Positions 56,028-64,000 of a stretch of DNA of 64,000 nucleotides are shown piece after piece; position 1 is the stretch's first letter; every line of letters begins with the position of its first letter. The notes beneath the pieces are model-generated. The model ran no database searches and was not told the origin of the DNA. It saw nothing but the letters and a program-made list of their open reading frames with translations. The translations under genes were made by a program, and so were the position numbers. The stretch spans positions 52,689 through 116,688 of the forward strand of contig JAFKGI010000024.1 of NCBI GenBank assembly GCA_017307785.1, in the 5' to 3' direction. This stretch comes from Vulcanimicrobiota bacterium (lineage in GTDB: Bacteria; Vulcanimicrobiota; Xenobia; Xenobiales; JADMJV01).

Positions 56028-58756
56028 TCGCCAGTCGGCTCAGAGGCATCCGGTTGCCTCGGGGTAATCAGGCGCATAAAGGCGGGCAGCAGGACCAGCG
56101 AAGTGACCACGTTGGCTCCCACGCCGGCCGTCATCAGAAAGCCCAGCGAAGAAATGCCCTGGTGGTTCGCCATCATCAACGTGCCGAATCCCGCCATGGT
56201 GACGCAGGCGGAAAGGGCGATGGCCGGACCGGTAGAGTGGCTGAAGATGCCCTCATGGGGGTTGACCAGCAGTCGATGCACCACGTGCACGCCAAAAATC
56301 AGGCCGATGCCCAGAATCAAGGGCAACGCCATGAAGTTGGCCGGGTTGAATTGCACATGGTAATAGGCCATCAGGCCGAGCATCCAGATCACGCCCACGA
56401 CCTTCGGCAGCAGAGCAAGTAAAGTATTCTTTAAATTTCGAAAATGTATGAGCAGGATGATAGCAATGGCGCCGAGCGCATAGCGTCCGCTGAGCTCGAA
56501 GGCCCGCTTGAGGGACTCTGTGTGGTAGTAGACCATCACCGGCGTGCCGATGACGGTCGGATCGACCTTCTGAATCTGGTCCACGAAGACGCGCAACTCA
56601 TCGCGGTCCCAGGGGTTCTTCTTGGGATAGATGCGCAGCAAAATCTTGCCGGTCTGCCCGATACTGCGCAGCTTGATGGCCTGGGGCAGGCTGTCGAGCG
56701 ACAGAGGCTGATCGGCCCGCTGCTCCTTCATAAACTCCAGCATCTTGCGCAGATCGCCGTAAAGATTGGTCTGGAAGGCGGTGACGCTGTCGGAAATCGG
56801 ACCGGCGCCCATCTTCTGCAGAGTGGCGAAAAGCGTGTCCAGCACCTGCTTGAATTCCTTGGCCTCGGCTCGCACCTTGGGGTCTGGCGACTGAATCAGC
56901 TTGGGATAGGCTTCGCGGAAAGTCGACTCGAGCAGCATAAAGCCGTCGGCCATCTTCATCAGCCCTTTGCCGGTGCCGCTCTGAGCTGCGTCCTCGGTGT
57001 TGGGCAGCGGAATCTTGGCCATCAGGGCCACGATCTGACGCAGCACGGGTGCCTTCTGTTCGTAGCCCTTGGGCACCAGCGGCACCACCGACTCCACTTT
57101 GGCCACCGAATGCAGCGCGGAGAACTGCTCGGAGAGCTTCTCGGCGTGAGGAATGTCGTCGGCCAGGGCTACCGCGAACAGCACTCCGCTTTCGGCATTG
57201 ATCAGCTTGAGTTCGGTCTGCACCGACTGCAGCGCGGGCGACTGCAAATGCAACAGGTTGTAGTCAAAGGTGACTTCCGGGAGATGGATCAGCGACCAGG
57301 CCGTAAACAGCGTGCAGAAGGCGGTCGTGAAGCCTGGATAGGCCATGAAGACGTCTTCCAGGCGCGCCAAAACCCAGGCCCAGGCGGGACGGGGGTCTTC
57401 GTTGGGTTCGCCCTTACGCCGTTTCTCTTGCAGAAAGATCAAGGCCGGCAACACGCTGCCCATGGCCAGGAAGCTCAACAGCACGCCGGTTCCGGCAATC
57501 ATCCCCAACTCGGCTACGCCGCGGAAGTCGGTCAGACAGATGGCCCAGAAAGCGATGGCGGTGGTGATGGCGCCGGTCATATTTTCCACGCCGGCGTGGC
57601 TCATGGTCTCGTACATGGCTTGATAGGGCTCGTGGCCTTTGGCCCGCTCTTCTTCATAGCCGTAGATGAAGTGAATGCCGAAGTCGGTGCCCAAACCGAT
57701 CAGCATCGTGGCGAACGTCACGGTCAGCAGGTTCAAGTGGCCGATGGCCAGGGTGGTGAAGCCGAGCGTCCAGCCCATCGACAGAGTCAGCGCGAACAGG
57801 GCCATGGCCGGCCTCCAGGCGCTGTTGAAAGACAGCGCGAACATCACCACCACCAGGATCAGGGACCACAGAGTGGCCCGCAGCGAGTCGGAAATAGACG
57901 ATTCCATCTCGTCCTGGTCCAGCACCAATTCGCCGGTGATGCCGATGTTGAGCTCCGGGTAGGCCGGCTTGAGGTGCTTGACCAGCTGGCGCAGATAGGT
58001 GATGGCCCCGCCCGTGTCTTCGGTGGGGCGGGCCAGGATCAAGTGGATGCGGTCGTTGGCCATGGTGTTGTAGAAAGCCGTGCGCGTGGCTTCCTTCATA
58101 ATGTCGTGGCCTTCCTCGGCCGGTCCGTCTTCGGGACTGGAGAAGAAAGCCGAGGCCCAGGGCGATTCATACTGATAGCGCCCGCGCGTCTGCAGCGACT
58201 TGACCAACTGCCCCAGAATCGAGTTGAGCACCGGCAACATCTCTTCCAGGTCCTTGGTGGTGGAAGCCAGCAGTTTGCCCACATCTCCCTGATCGGAGAG
58301 GGCCGAGACCATGCCCTGGGCTTTGGCCAGAGAGTCGCGCAACTTGATCAGGTCCGGCAGGTCGAGATACTGCAGCGCTTGCTTGCGCAAGAAAGGCAGT
58401 TCCACTTTGACAAAGACGTCCGAGTAGAGTTCCGGCTTGGCTTTCAGGCGGCGAGCCACTTCGTCGGCAAAGCTCTCGCGCTGGGCGATGGAACCGCCGT
58501 CCACCACCATCAGCAGCTCTTCGTTGTTGGGGAACTCCTGGTTGAACTTGTCCGAAAGGGCGCGGAACTTCTCGTTCTGGTCCACCAGCGCGGCGCGGTC
58601 GGTGAGAAACTCGAGTTTGGCGGCCGAAAAGGCCAGGCTGCCCACAAACAACAGTACAGCCAGCGTTAGAACCTTCCAGGGACCCTTGTAAGCAAAGTCT
58701 AGAAGGGCCTTAAGAAGGAGAAAACTCCAACCGCCGTGCTCTTTCTGTTGGGACAT
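56024..58756 (-). CDS. RND/MMPL-family transporter, HpnN-like
   Basis: 910 residues with two six-helix blocks. Each half has a large periplasmic loop: about 45-280 (SAAKLEFLTDRAALVDQNEKFRALSDKF...) and about 480-740. Conserved membrane segments include TFATMLIGLGTDFGIHFIYGYEEERAKG with the Asp-rich helix 4 and LPLILGIGLIFGVHVVHRLL in the second half. The pattern is that of hopanoid biosynthesis-associated RND transporters (HpnN), which move hopanoids to the outer membrane; no hpn genes are in the window, so the cargo is open. It heads the operon with an MFS transporter and an oxidase. Confidence 0.85.
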   Translation of the reverse strand: MSQQKEHGGWSFLLLKALLDFAYKGPWKVLTLAVLLFVGSLAFSAAKLEFLTDRAALVDQNEKFRALSDKFNQEFPNNEELLMVVDGGSIAQRESFADEVARRLKAKPELYSDVFVKVELPFLRKQALQYLDLPDLIKLRDSLAKAQGMVSALSDQGDVGKLLASTTKDLEEMLPVLNSILGQLVKSLQTRGRYQYESPWASAFFSSPEDGPAEEGHDIMKEATRTAFYNTMANDRIHLILARPTEDTGGAITYLRQLVKHLKPAYPELNIGITGELVLDQDEMESSISDSLRATLWSLILVVVMFALSFNSAWRPAMALFALTLSMGWTLGFTTLAIGHLNLLTVTFATMLIGLGTDFGIHFIYGYEEERAKGHEPYQAMYETMSHAGVENMTGAITTAIAFWAICLTDFRGVAELGMIAGTGVLLSFLAMGSVLPALIFLQEKRRKGEPNEDPRPAWAWVLARLEDVFMAYPGFTTAFCTLFTAWSLIHLPEVTFDYNLLHLQSPALQSVQTELKLINAESGVLFAVALADDIPHAEKLSEQFSALHSVAKVESVVPLVPKGYEQKAPVLRQIVALMAKIPLPNTEDAAQSGTGKGLMKMADGFMLLESTFREAYPKLIQSPDPKVRAEAKEFKQVLDTLFATLQKMGAGPISDSVTAFQTNLYGDLRKMLEFMKEQRADQPLSLDSLPQAIKLRSIGQTGKILLRIYPKKNPWDRDELRVFVDQIQKVDPTVIGTPVMVYYHTESLKRAFELSGRYALGAIAIILLIHFRNLKNTLLALLPKVVGVIWMLGLMAYYHVQFNPANFMALPLILGIGLIFGVHVVHRLLVNPHEGIFSHSTGPAIALSACVTMAGFGTLMMANHQGISSLGFLMTAGVGANVVTSLVLLPAFMRLITPRQPDASEPTGE

Positions 58757-58783
58757 GAACGTTCATCGTGCCCAGTTTAGCCT

Positions 58784-59500
58784 TTGCAAAACATATTTTC
58801 GTTACTGGAGAGGTTGAAGAATCTTCCATACGAACAAATGCTCGTTATGTTGCAAGCTATTCAAGAAAAACAGGGTCGGCCTCTGTCGATCCGAGCCTTT
58901 GCCGAGGCAGCCGAAACCAGCCCCAGGCGGATTCGCAGGTTGATCCGTCAGGGTCGCCTGCGCACCCTGGAGAATCAGGCGGGTGAGGTGCGTATTCCGG
59001 AAACGGAGCTTGAACGCCTTTCAAAGTGGAAGGACCGGCGCCGCCTCAGTCACTCCATGGAGCTGACGGCCATCTCGATGGAGATGGAGCCCTCGCGCAC
59101 CACCCTTCGGGCCGTGAAGCGCGATGATCCGATCGCCGAAACCTACGCGATGCAGATTCCTCTGCCCCGCCACGAAGCCGCCATGATGCGCATCGGCTAT
59201 CTCGAATCCGAACTGGCCGTATGCAAGCGCATGCTGGAAGAAGGCAAAGACCGCGAGACCCTGCTGCGTGAGAACTGCCAGGAAGAACTGGAACGCGCCG
59301 AGCTGGCCGAGACTCGCCTGGAAGACATCCAGGACAAGCTGATCCAGACCGAATTCAAACTGGAAGAAATGCGCTCTCAGGTCATCGAGAGCAGCTTCCA
59401 GGCGGTCAAACTCCAGGAAGAAGTCAAAGAACTGCGCGACCGGCTCATGAGCAGCTGGTTCAGCCGTGTGGTGGAAGCCTGGCGCACCAAGAAGAGCTAG
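58784..59500 (+). CDS. Excisionase/MerR-like helix-turn-helix protein with coiled coil
   Basis: About 238 residues. An N-terminal helical part and a MerR/excisionase-like helix-turn-helix, LSIRAFAEAAETSPRRIRRLIRQGRLRTLENQAGEVRIPETELERL (about 34-79), are followed by a linker and a long coiled coil (YLESELAVCKRMLEEGKDRE...VKELRDRLMSSW). TTG 58784 is the first start, without a clear Shine-Dalgarno; ATG 58838 would skip part of the helical start. Probably a dimeric DNA-binding regulator. Divergent from the RND operon across about 28 bases, so it may control that operon. Confidence 0.65.
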   Translation: MQNIFSLLERLKNLPYEQMLVMLQAIQEKQGRPLSIRAFAEAAETSPRRIRRLIRQGRLRTLENQAGEVRIPETELERLSKWKDRRRLSHSMELTAISMEMEPSRTTLRAVKRDDPIAETYAMQIPLPRHEAAMMRIGYLESELAVCKRMLEEGKDRETLLRENCQEELERAELAETRLEDIQDKLIQTEFKLEEMRSQVIESSFQAVKLQEEVKELRDRLMSSWFSRVVEAWRTKKS

Positions 59501-59544
59501 TCAATTTAGGGGGGACGGAAGTTAGTGGGCGAGAAAACCTGGCT

Positions 59545-59847
59545 ATGGATGAACCTGATTTTTTGGGCCTGGCTCATGCGTGGCTGGACGGCGACCCACG
59601 TAGCGCGACTTTACGCGAAACCGACCCGGAGCGGCACGCAAAGCTTGTCCTGAAGCTGGCGCACGCCCTCGAACAACGTCGAGCCACGGCGGAGAAGCCC
59701 ATCGACGACAAGGACGCCTTGATCGTGACCGTTCCCGAAGAACGCTTCACGCCCAGGGGCCTTGATGAAAACGCCATGGACCAGCTCGAAGCCCACGTCC
59801 AAGAACACATGGACAAATTCCCCGAAGAAGAGCGCGCCCCGGAGTAA
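59545..59847 (+). CDS. Small acidic protein, function unknown
   Basis: 100 residues, acidic, soluble. MDEPDFLGLAHAWLDGDPRSATLRETDPERHAKLVLKLAHALEQRR is helical and resembles the anti-sigma-type 'LAxxWLDGDxxxR' helical modules, followed by a strand-like VTVPEERFTPRGLDENAMDQLEAHVQEHM. The two helical halves suggest a small adaptor. It follows the helix-turn-helix gene by 44 bases in the same direction; the next gene is convergent. Confidence 0.5.
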   Translation: MDEPDFLGLAHAWLDGDPRSATLRETDPERHAKLVLKLAHALEQRRATAEKPIDDKDALIVTVPEERFTPRGLDENAMDQLEAHVQEHMDKFPEEERAPE

Positions 59848-59874
59848 CCTCCCCCTGGGAGGCCCCGGGAGTGC

Positions 59875-61182
59875 CTATCGGGTGACCACCCAGAACAGGT
59901 CGGTCTCCCAACGCTCGCGATGGCTCTGGCTGGTCTCGCCGATGCGCCGCACTTCATAGAAACGCTGACCCGGCTTATAGCCTTGGGCCACGATCCATTC
60001 GCGAACCCGCCTCCGCTCGGTCGGCAGTTGGGCATAATCTCCCGTCACCACCATCCAGGCCGCGCTTCCGTCGGGCAGGTAAAGCGGTGACAATCGCTTC
60101 GGACCCGGGGCCTTTTCCGGCAGCAGCATACCCACTTCCAGAGCCCGCCCATCCTCGGCGTAGAGCAGCACCTGGCGCCCGTTCATCCCCTGAGACTCGA
60201 CCTCTGCCGTCACCTCGGCCAGCACATCTTCGGCCGTCTCACCGGTCCTGAGCTTGCGACCCCAAAAGAGGCGCTCCGGACCGAACACCAGCTGAGGATT
60301 GGCCCGGGGGGTCCGGCTAACTCCGGGCGTCGCGCTCGGCACGGGGGCCGGCTTCATTCCCCACAGCCCGGCAGCTAGCCCCAACACCACCAGAATCCAC
60401 CAGGGTCTGGACCGGCGCGGTGCAACCAGCGGAGTCAGAAGCGCCTCGCGCATGGAGCGGGCGTCCGGGTAGCGCAGCTGAGGTTCCAGCTGCAGCGCTG
60501 TATCCACCGCCAGGGCCAGTTCGGGAGCGAGGTCGGGTCGGTGAAAGAGAATTGGCTTGCTGCTGCCCATCTGAATTTCTCGCCCGGTCAGCAGGACGTA
60601 GTAAGTCGCCGCCAACGCATAGAGATCCGAGCGAGGGGTCGCTTTGCCCAGCAGTTGCTCGGGGGGACAAAACATCATTGTGCCGGCCGTCGTCTGGGTC
60701 TCTTCGTTCAGGCTGCGAGCCAGCCCAAAGTCAACCACCATCAGTCGTCCCCCGTCTTGGGAGCGAATCAAGTTGCCGGGCTTGAGATCCCGATGGATCA
60801 TGGCCGGGTCGAGGTTGTGCAGGTAGTCCAGAACGGCCAGCACCTCCAGCAAATCCGCGTGTGCCTGCTCCCCACTCAAGGATCCGATCTCCGCACTCAG
60901 ATTGTGACCGGCCACGTAGTCCATCACCAGATAATGCAAATCGTCCTGCACAAAGAAGTCCCGCACCTTGGGAATCCCCGAATGCTGCAACTTGCTCAGA
61001 GTGGTTGCCTCTTCGCGAAAACGCCGAGTGGCCCACTCATCTTGCGACGGATGCATCTCTTTGACCGCGCACAGGCCTTGCAGTCTCTCGTCGAAGGCCA
61101 GGAAGACCGAGCCCATGCCTCCGGATTTGATCGCCTCTTGAATTCGATAGCGGTCCTGTAGCCGCGCCCCCACAGCCACCAT
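59875..61182 (-). CDS. Transmembrane Ser/Thr protein kinase
   Basis: 435 residues. N-terminal kinase with IKSGGMGSVFLA, K41 (AVKEMHPS), HRDLKPGN (130-137), DFG (151-153) and CPPEQLLGKATPRSDLYAL. This is the classical RD type, unlike the other two kinases in the window. One membrane segment at about 258-276 (RPWWILVVLGLAAGLWGM) leads to an outer domain of about 140 residues (GYKPGQRFYEVRRIGETSQSH), which may sense a ligand. The stop of the phosphoesterase gene upstream is 3 bases before its start, so they are co-transcribed. Confidence 0.87.
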   Translation of the reverse strand: MVAVGARLQDRYRIQEAIKSGGMGSVFLAFDERLQGLCAVKEMHPSQDEWATRRFREEATTLSKLQHSGIPKVRDFFVQDDLHYLVMDYVAGHNLSAEIGSLSGEQAHADLLEVLAVLDYLHNLDPAMIHRDLKPGNLIRSQDGGRLMVVDFGLARSLNEETQTTAGTMMFCPPEQLLGKATPRSDLYALAATYYVLLTGREIQMGSSKPILFHRPDLAPELALAVDTALQLEPQLRYPDARSMREALLTPLVAPRRSRPWWILVVLGLAAGLWGMKPAPVPSATPGVSRTPRANPQLVFGPERLFWGRKLRTGETAEDVLAEVTAEVESQGMNGRQVLLYAEDGRALEVGMLLPEKAPGPKRLSPLYLPDGSAAWMVVTGDYAQLPTERRRVREWIVAQGYKPGQRFYEVRRIGETSQSHRERWETDLFWVVTR

Positions 61183-61185
61183 TTT

Positions 61186-62244
61186 TCAGGGCACCCAGAA
61201 CTGCTCGAACACCCCCCGGCGCTGTGCCGGGTCCTCCGCCTTCTGCTGCCACTTCTCAAAGTGACCGTAAATGTCGCAGAAATACTGGCGGAAGAAATCC
61301 GCGTCGTTGCGCAGGCGATCCAAGAAGCTGTCGATATGGTCCGGCTCCAACTGGTAGTCGATGGTCCATTCGGGATGCTGGATATAGTGGAGCGTGTATT
61401 CGACCCGCTCGACCCCCCTGTCATCGACCTGCCAGCGATAGTCGCGCCAGTTGCTCTGGTAGCCGTATTTGGTAGCCAGGGCTCCCCCGGTCAAGATCGG
61501 GATAGGCCGGGCCGGTCGCATGGCCTGCACGTGATTGCGGTGCATATGCCCGCACACGAACATCACCTGCCCCGGGTAATCGCCCAACACCTGGTCCAGC
61601 TCACGAAGATATTCTTCCTTCCAGCCCGGCTTTCCCAGATAGAGGTCCCAACTGGGAGCGATGTGACAGAGAATGACCACCGGCTGCTGGGATTCGCCCA
61701 GCGTCTGACGCAACCATTGAAAGGTCTGCCGGGCTTGCTCGGGTGCTTCGGGAGTCTTATTCAAAGGCGAAAAGATCTGAGAGTTCAGACTCAACCAGCG
61801 CAATCCGCCCAACTTGCTGGGAGAGATTCCGTTGCCCAACTCATTCAGGTAATTGCGTTCCCCAAACGTCTCCTGGAACGCGTGCCACTGCGCCTTCAAA
61901 TCCGCCGGCTGAGTCTGATAGTTGTGACCCACGTCGTCGTTGCCCGGCGTCAGGAAAATTTCACCCTGATACCCTTCGAGAGCCTTGCGCCAGCGTTGCA
62001 TGTCCAGCATGATGCGCGCGTCAAATTCACTCTTATCCAAGCTGTTATCCCCATGGTCGCCGGTGAGCAAAATGGCCTGGGGCTTTAAAGCCAGCCCCTG
62101 CTCGGTGGCTTCCTTGAGGGCCTCCAGCCAGAAATGCGGTCCTCCCGAATGCAGATCGCTGAACTGCACCAGGCGCAACTCCTCGGCCGAGACTCCGGCC
62201 CCCAAAGACAACAACAACCCACCGGTCAATAAAGCACGCAACAT
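61186..62244 (-). CDS. Secreted metallophosphoesterase
   Basis: 352 residues from ATG 62244 with AAAGGTGG upstream; the signal peptide is MLRALLTGGLLLSLGAGVSA. Calcineurin-like ligands: FSDLHSGG, LLTGDHGDN, TPGNDDVGHN, VVILCHIAPSW and VCGHMHRNH. The substrate is unknown; similar exported enzymes hydrolyse phosphodiesters or nucleotides outside the cytoplasmic membrane. It is followed directly by the membrane kinase, whose outer domain could respond to its product (speculative). Confidence 0.85.
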   Translation of the reverse strand: MLRALLTGGLLLSLGAGVSAEELRLVQFSDLHSGGPHFWLEALKEATEQGLALKPQAILLTGDHGDNSLDKSEFDARIMLDMQRWRKALEGYQGEIFLTPGNDDVGHNYQTQPADLKAQWHAFQETFGERNYLNELGNGISPSKLGGLRWLSLNSQIFSPLNKTPEAPEQARQTFQWLRQTLGESQQPVVILCHIAPSWDLYLGKPGWKEEYLRELDQVLGDYPGQVMFVCGHMHRNHVQAMRPARPIPILTGGALATKYGYQSNWRDYRWQVDDRGVERVEYTLHYIQHPEWTIDYQLEPDHIDSFLDRLRNDADFFRQYFCDIYGHFEKWQQKAEDPAQRRGVFEQFWVP

Positions 62245-62323
62245 AGCAACCCACCTTTGCGCCAAGGCCATCAGAACCTGTCGCCACAGGAGCGGACCCC
62301 ACCCTCGCGGAAACCCGAACCCC

Positions 62324-62701
62324 ATGTTAGAGCAGTTCTTCGCGGCCCAATCCGACCAGTCCAACTCCCCGCTGACCCTCAAGCTACAGAGCACCCTGGA
62401 CCAACACTTTCAAGGGCCCGTCGAACTGTCCGATCTGCTCTACGCCCTGCAGTCCGAATGCCAAATTGTCCAGGAAGCCATGCAGGAGCCACCCGACGGC
62501 AAGGCCGGCGAACACTATCTCAAGGCGCTCGACCTCTACGGACAGGCTCTATGGATGGTGGGCAAGGAACTGGAAACGACCGGGGAGTTGCCCGAAGAAG
62601 TCGAGACCAGGGCATACGAATTGACCGGCCAGGCCGACCGAGCTTTTCACGACTTCGAGTTCGAAGCGTCTCAGATCAAAGAGGCTGAGAACGAGGCATA
62701 G
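62324..62701 (+). CDS. Small helical protein, function unknown
   Basis: 125 residues. Two or three long helices: MLEQFFAAQSDQSNSPLTLKL, LYALQSECQIVQEAMQEPP, and YLKALDLYGQALWMVGKELETTGELPEEVETRAYELTGQADRAFHDFEFEA. It resembles small soluble helical-bundle adaptors. No Shine-Dalgarno of note. The 5' region lies close to the divergent phosphoesterase gene; the 3' end overlaps the next convergent gene by 26 bases. Confidence 0.5.
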   Translation: MLEQFFAAQSDQSNSPLTLKLQSTLDQHFQGPVELSDLLYALQSECQIVQEAMQEPPDGKAGEHYLKALDLYGQALWMVGKELETTGELPEEVETRAYELTGQADRAFHDFEFEASQIKEAENEA

Positions 62702-63395
62702 ACCGCACCTGGATCACGCCGGGAGAAGAACGAACTTCGTCGATGGTCAGACCCACATTGGGCGGCAAATAGCCTTTCACGTCGACCACGAAAGCCCCGT
62801 CCTCCTCTTGTTTCACGTTCATCTTGGACATCTGGTCGGCGGCCAGGGAAGCGAAAAGATTGGTCATCAATTTGGGCACCGGTAGCCACCCGCCCACCCG
62901 AGTCTTCTCCAGATCGAAGCGCAGTTTGGTGCCCCCGGCGGCCGAGACACGTCCCTCCACCGCAAAGCCCACATCAAAAACCTTGGTCGAGATGCCCTTC
63001 AGGCGCAGACGTCCTTCGGATCCGACCTCCAGGCTCAGATCGCGAAGGCCATCCACTTTCTGACGGCGAAGCACATCGTTGATGGCCTTCTGGTTCAAAC
63101 TCATGTCGATGGTCTGAACTTCCATCGGGAACTTGGCGAACCGCGCCAGGTCCGGCATCTGCACGGTACCGCCGGCCACCGCGCTCACGTCCAGCAGTTC
63201 CGGCACCAACTTGCCCAGTCCGGGCATCTTCACCTGAAGCTCGTCGATGCGTAAATCCGCCCCTTGCAGGCCCCGCAACGTCACCTGATCCTTGCTCGGA
63301 TCGATGTGAATCCCGTTGAGCTGCTGCTTCAGGCGCCGATTCTCGGCCAGCAGCTGGTCGTACGACGGCTGCGGCCCTCCCCCGATAGGTTGCAT
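62676..63395 (-). CDS. LmeA/DUF2993-like protein
   Basis: 239 residues. A short coiled coil (SYDQLLAENRRLKQQLNGI) is followed by a beta-rich domain with alternating hydrophobic strands: DLRIDELQVKMPGLGKLVPELLDVSAVAGGTVQMPDL, then MSLNQKAINDVLRRQKVDGLRDLSLEVGSEGRLRLKGI. This repeated pattern is typical of the DUF2993/LmeA family of lipid- or membrane-associated beta proteins. No signal peptide is visible, so it is likely cytoplasmic or membrane-peripheral. Confidence in family is moderate. Confidence 0.55.
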   Translation of the reverse strand: MQPIGGGPQPSYDQLLAENRRLKQQLNGIHIDPSKDQVTLRGLQGADLRIDELQVKMPGLGKLVPELLDVSAVAGGTVQMPDLARFAKFPMEVQTIDMSLNQKAINDVLRRQKVDGLRDLSLEVGSEGRLRLKGISTKVFDVGFAVEGRVSAAGGTKLRFDLEKTRVGGWLPVPKLMTNLFASLAADQMSKMNVKQEEDGAFVVDVKGYLPPNVGLTIDEVRSSPGVIQVRSMPRSQPL

Positions 63396-63504
63396 AATCG
63401 TCTATTCCCTTTACCCGAACTTTACCCTCCGCTTAACTGCGGCAAGCTCCAGGCAATGCCGCCCGAGCATACTGCAAGCACACCAAAGACACGTGGAGGA
63501 ACGA

Positions 63505-63750
63505 ATGATACAGTTCAATATGAACCTCGGAATCGGTCAACAGGGCGGAAGACCTCAGGGCCCCCCGCCGCCGCCCCCCAACGGTCAGGGCGGACCGCCT
63601 CCCGGCCCTCCGCCGGACGGCTGCCAGTTCGGCCCTGAAGCTCAGGGGCATCGCGGCCATCACCACGGTCATCATCACGGCCCGCCCCCTCCGCCCCCCG
63701 GCGGCGGAGGCTTGCAGAACCTGCTCCAAGGCCTCGGCAACAACTTCTAA
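63505..63750 (+). CDS. Pro/Gly-rich, His-cluster protein
   Basis: 81 residues from ATG 63505 with GGAGG nearby. MIQFNMNLGIGQQGG is followed by PPPPPP blocks and a His cluster GHRGHHHGHHHG, then PPGGGGLQNLLQGLGNNF. The His run may bind nickel, zinc or copper. The end GLQNLLQGLGNNF may be an amphipathic helix. Codon use follows its neighbours. A strong terminator follows, which supports expression. Function unknown. Confidence 0.55.
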   Translation: MIQFNMNLGIGQQGGRPQGPPPPPPNGQGGPPPGPPPDGCQFGPEAQGHRGHHHGHHHGPPPPPPGGGGLQNLLQGLGNNF

Positions 63751-63758
63751 AGCCTCGA

Positions 63759-63799
63759 AAAGACCGGCAGTCCCAAGCGGACTGCCGGTCTTTTTATTT
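63759..63799 (+). terminator. Rho-independent terminator
   Basis: AAAGACCGGCAGTCC pairs with GGACTGCCGGTCTTT, a 15-bp perfect stem with a 5-base loop, then TTTTTATTTA. It ends the His-cluster gene. Confidence 0.9.
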
Positions 63800-63896
63800 A
63801 CTTCCCCTGAAATTATCCTGAACCGCCTGTACCTCAGTTAACATTTTTCTAACTAGCAGGGTGGGGCTAAAGTGCTCCGGCGGGACCAATACCCTC

Positions 63897-64000
63897 TTAA
63901 TGATAACGGCGGCGTCGTGCTCTCTCGATTCTGGCCATTCCCTTGGCGAGGCGCTGATTCTTCGTCATACCGCCCTCAAATGGCTTCAAATCAGGGGTTG
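63897..64000 (-). CDS. 3' end of a gene running off the right edge
   Basis: On the minus strand the frame ending at TAA (63897-63899) stays open to the edge (33 codons). The end is basic: MTKNQRLAKGMARIERARRRRYH. If real, this is the last part of a longer protein. It could instead be a chance frame of 33 codons, or a 23-residue peptide from the internal ATG preceded by GGGCGGT. No other feature was seen between the terminator and the edge. Confidence 0.3.
   Translation of the reverse strand, partial: TPDLKPFEGGMTKNQRLAKGMARIERARRRRYH

Noticed and set aside
56444..58669. Open 741-codon plus-strand frame
   Set aside because: Antisense to the RND transporter; no motif despite its length.
1..64000. 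tRNA, rRNA, CRISPR arrays, transposons, integrases
   Set aside because: No T-loop-type sequences, direct-repeat/spacer arrays, transposase or integrase motifs were found on reading both strands; a dedicated search was not possible.

Overview
This 64 kb window is chromosomal DNA from a GC-rich diderm (Gram-negative-type) bacterium. TolC-type outer-membrane proteins, lipoproteins with lipoboxes, an RND/MMPL exporter and a PEP-CTERM-like protein point to two membranes. The short (198 aa) EF-Ts, the many Hanks-type kinases and the general gene style fit a little-studied lineage such as Armatimonadota or Vulcanimicrobiota/Eremiobacterota. That placement is inference and is not settled by the sequence. 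No tRNA, rRNA, CRISPR array, insertion sequence or prophage was recognised. Genes are tightly packed, often with ATGA overlaps or overlapping 3' ends, and TTG and GTG starts are frequent, including rpsB and hpf.

Region by region. 0-14 kb: two TolC-family proteins, a secreted amidase, a FliB-like cysteine-cluster protein, a degenerate subtilase, a kinase/WD40 protein, a UvrD helicase fused to an Fe-S nuclease domain, and an Asp/Asn hydroxylase-like protein. 14-23.4 kb: a cytochrome c lipoprotein, aroC, a SIS-domain isomerase-like protein, an XdhC-like protein, a lytic transglycosylase, long-form HPF, a CtpA-type protease and miaB. 23.4-31 kb: a PAS/GAF histidine kinase, then a run of secreted proteins ending in a probable RiPP operon (NTF2-like protein, Tat-leader precursor with five W-[I/L]-N motifs, SPASM-only partner, radical SAM/SPASM maturase), then an opposite-strand HtrA-like/LuxR-like pair. 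31-43.5 kb: rpsB-tsf, trmK, an operon with a UPF0489/TPR protein, a GNAT protein and a zinc-ribbon helical protein, a TrmO/phosphoesterase/RNB-ribonuclease operon, an SGNH hydrolase and a cysteine-peptidase-like protein. 43.5-51.3 kb: mostly unknown secreted or membrane proteins, a stand-alone GspE-N-like domain, a structured RNA with terminator in front of a winged-helix gene, a PEP-CTERM-like protein and a large HEXXH membrane protein. 51.3-54 kb: an RNA-repair cassette (methyltransferase, HD-Pnk, RNA ligase). 54-64 kb: an HpnN-like exporter, an MFS transporter and an MTOX-like oxidase in one operon, then a kinase, a phosphoesterase and small proteins.

The two most interesting systems are the candidate cyclophane (triceptide-like) RiPP operon at 27.0-29.5 kb and the HD-Pnk/RNA-ligase/methyltransferase cassette at 51.3-53.7 kb. 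In the first, a Tat-type leader on a peptide that is probably cross-linked in the cytoplasm suggests export of a folded product. In the second, the end-healing and end-sealing enzymes are translationally overlapped with a methyltransferase. A structured leader or small RNA at 48.1-48.26 kb is a third candidate for something undescribed.
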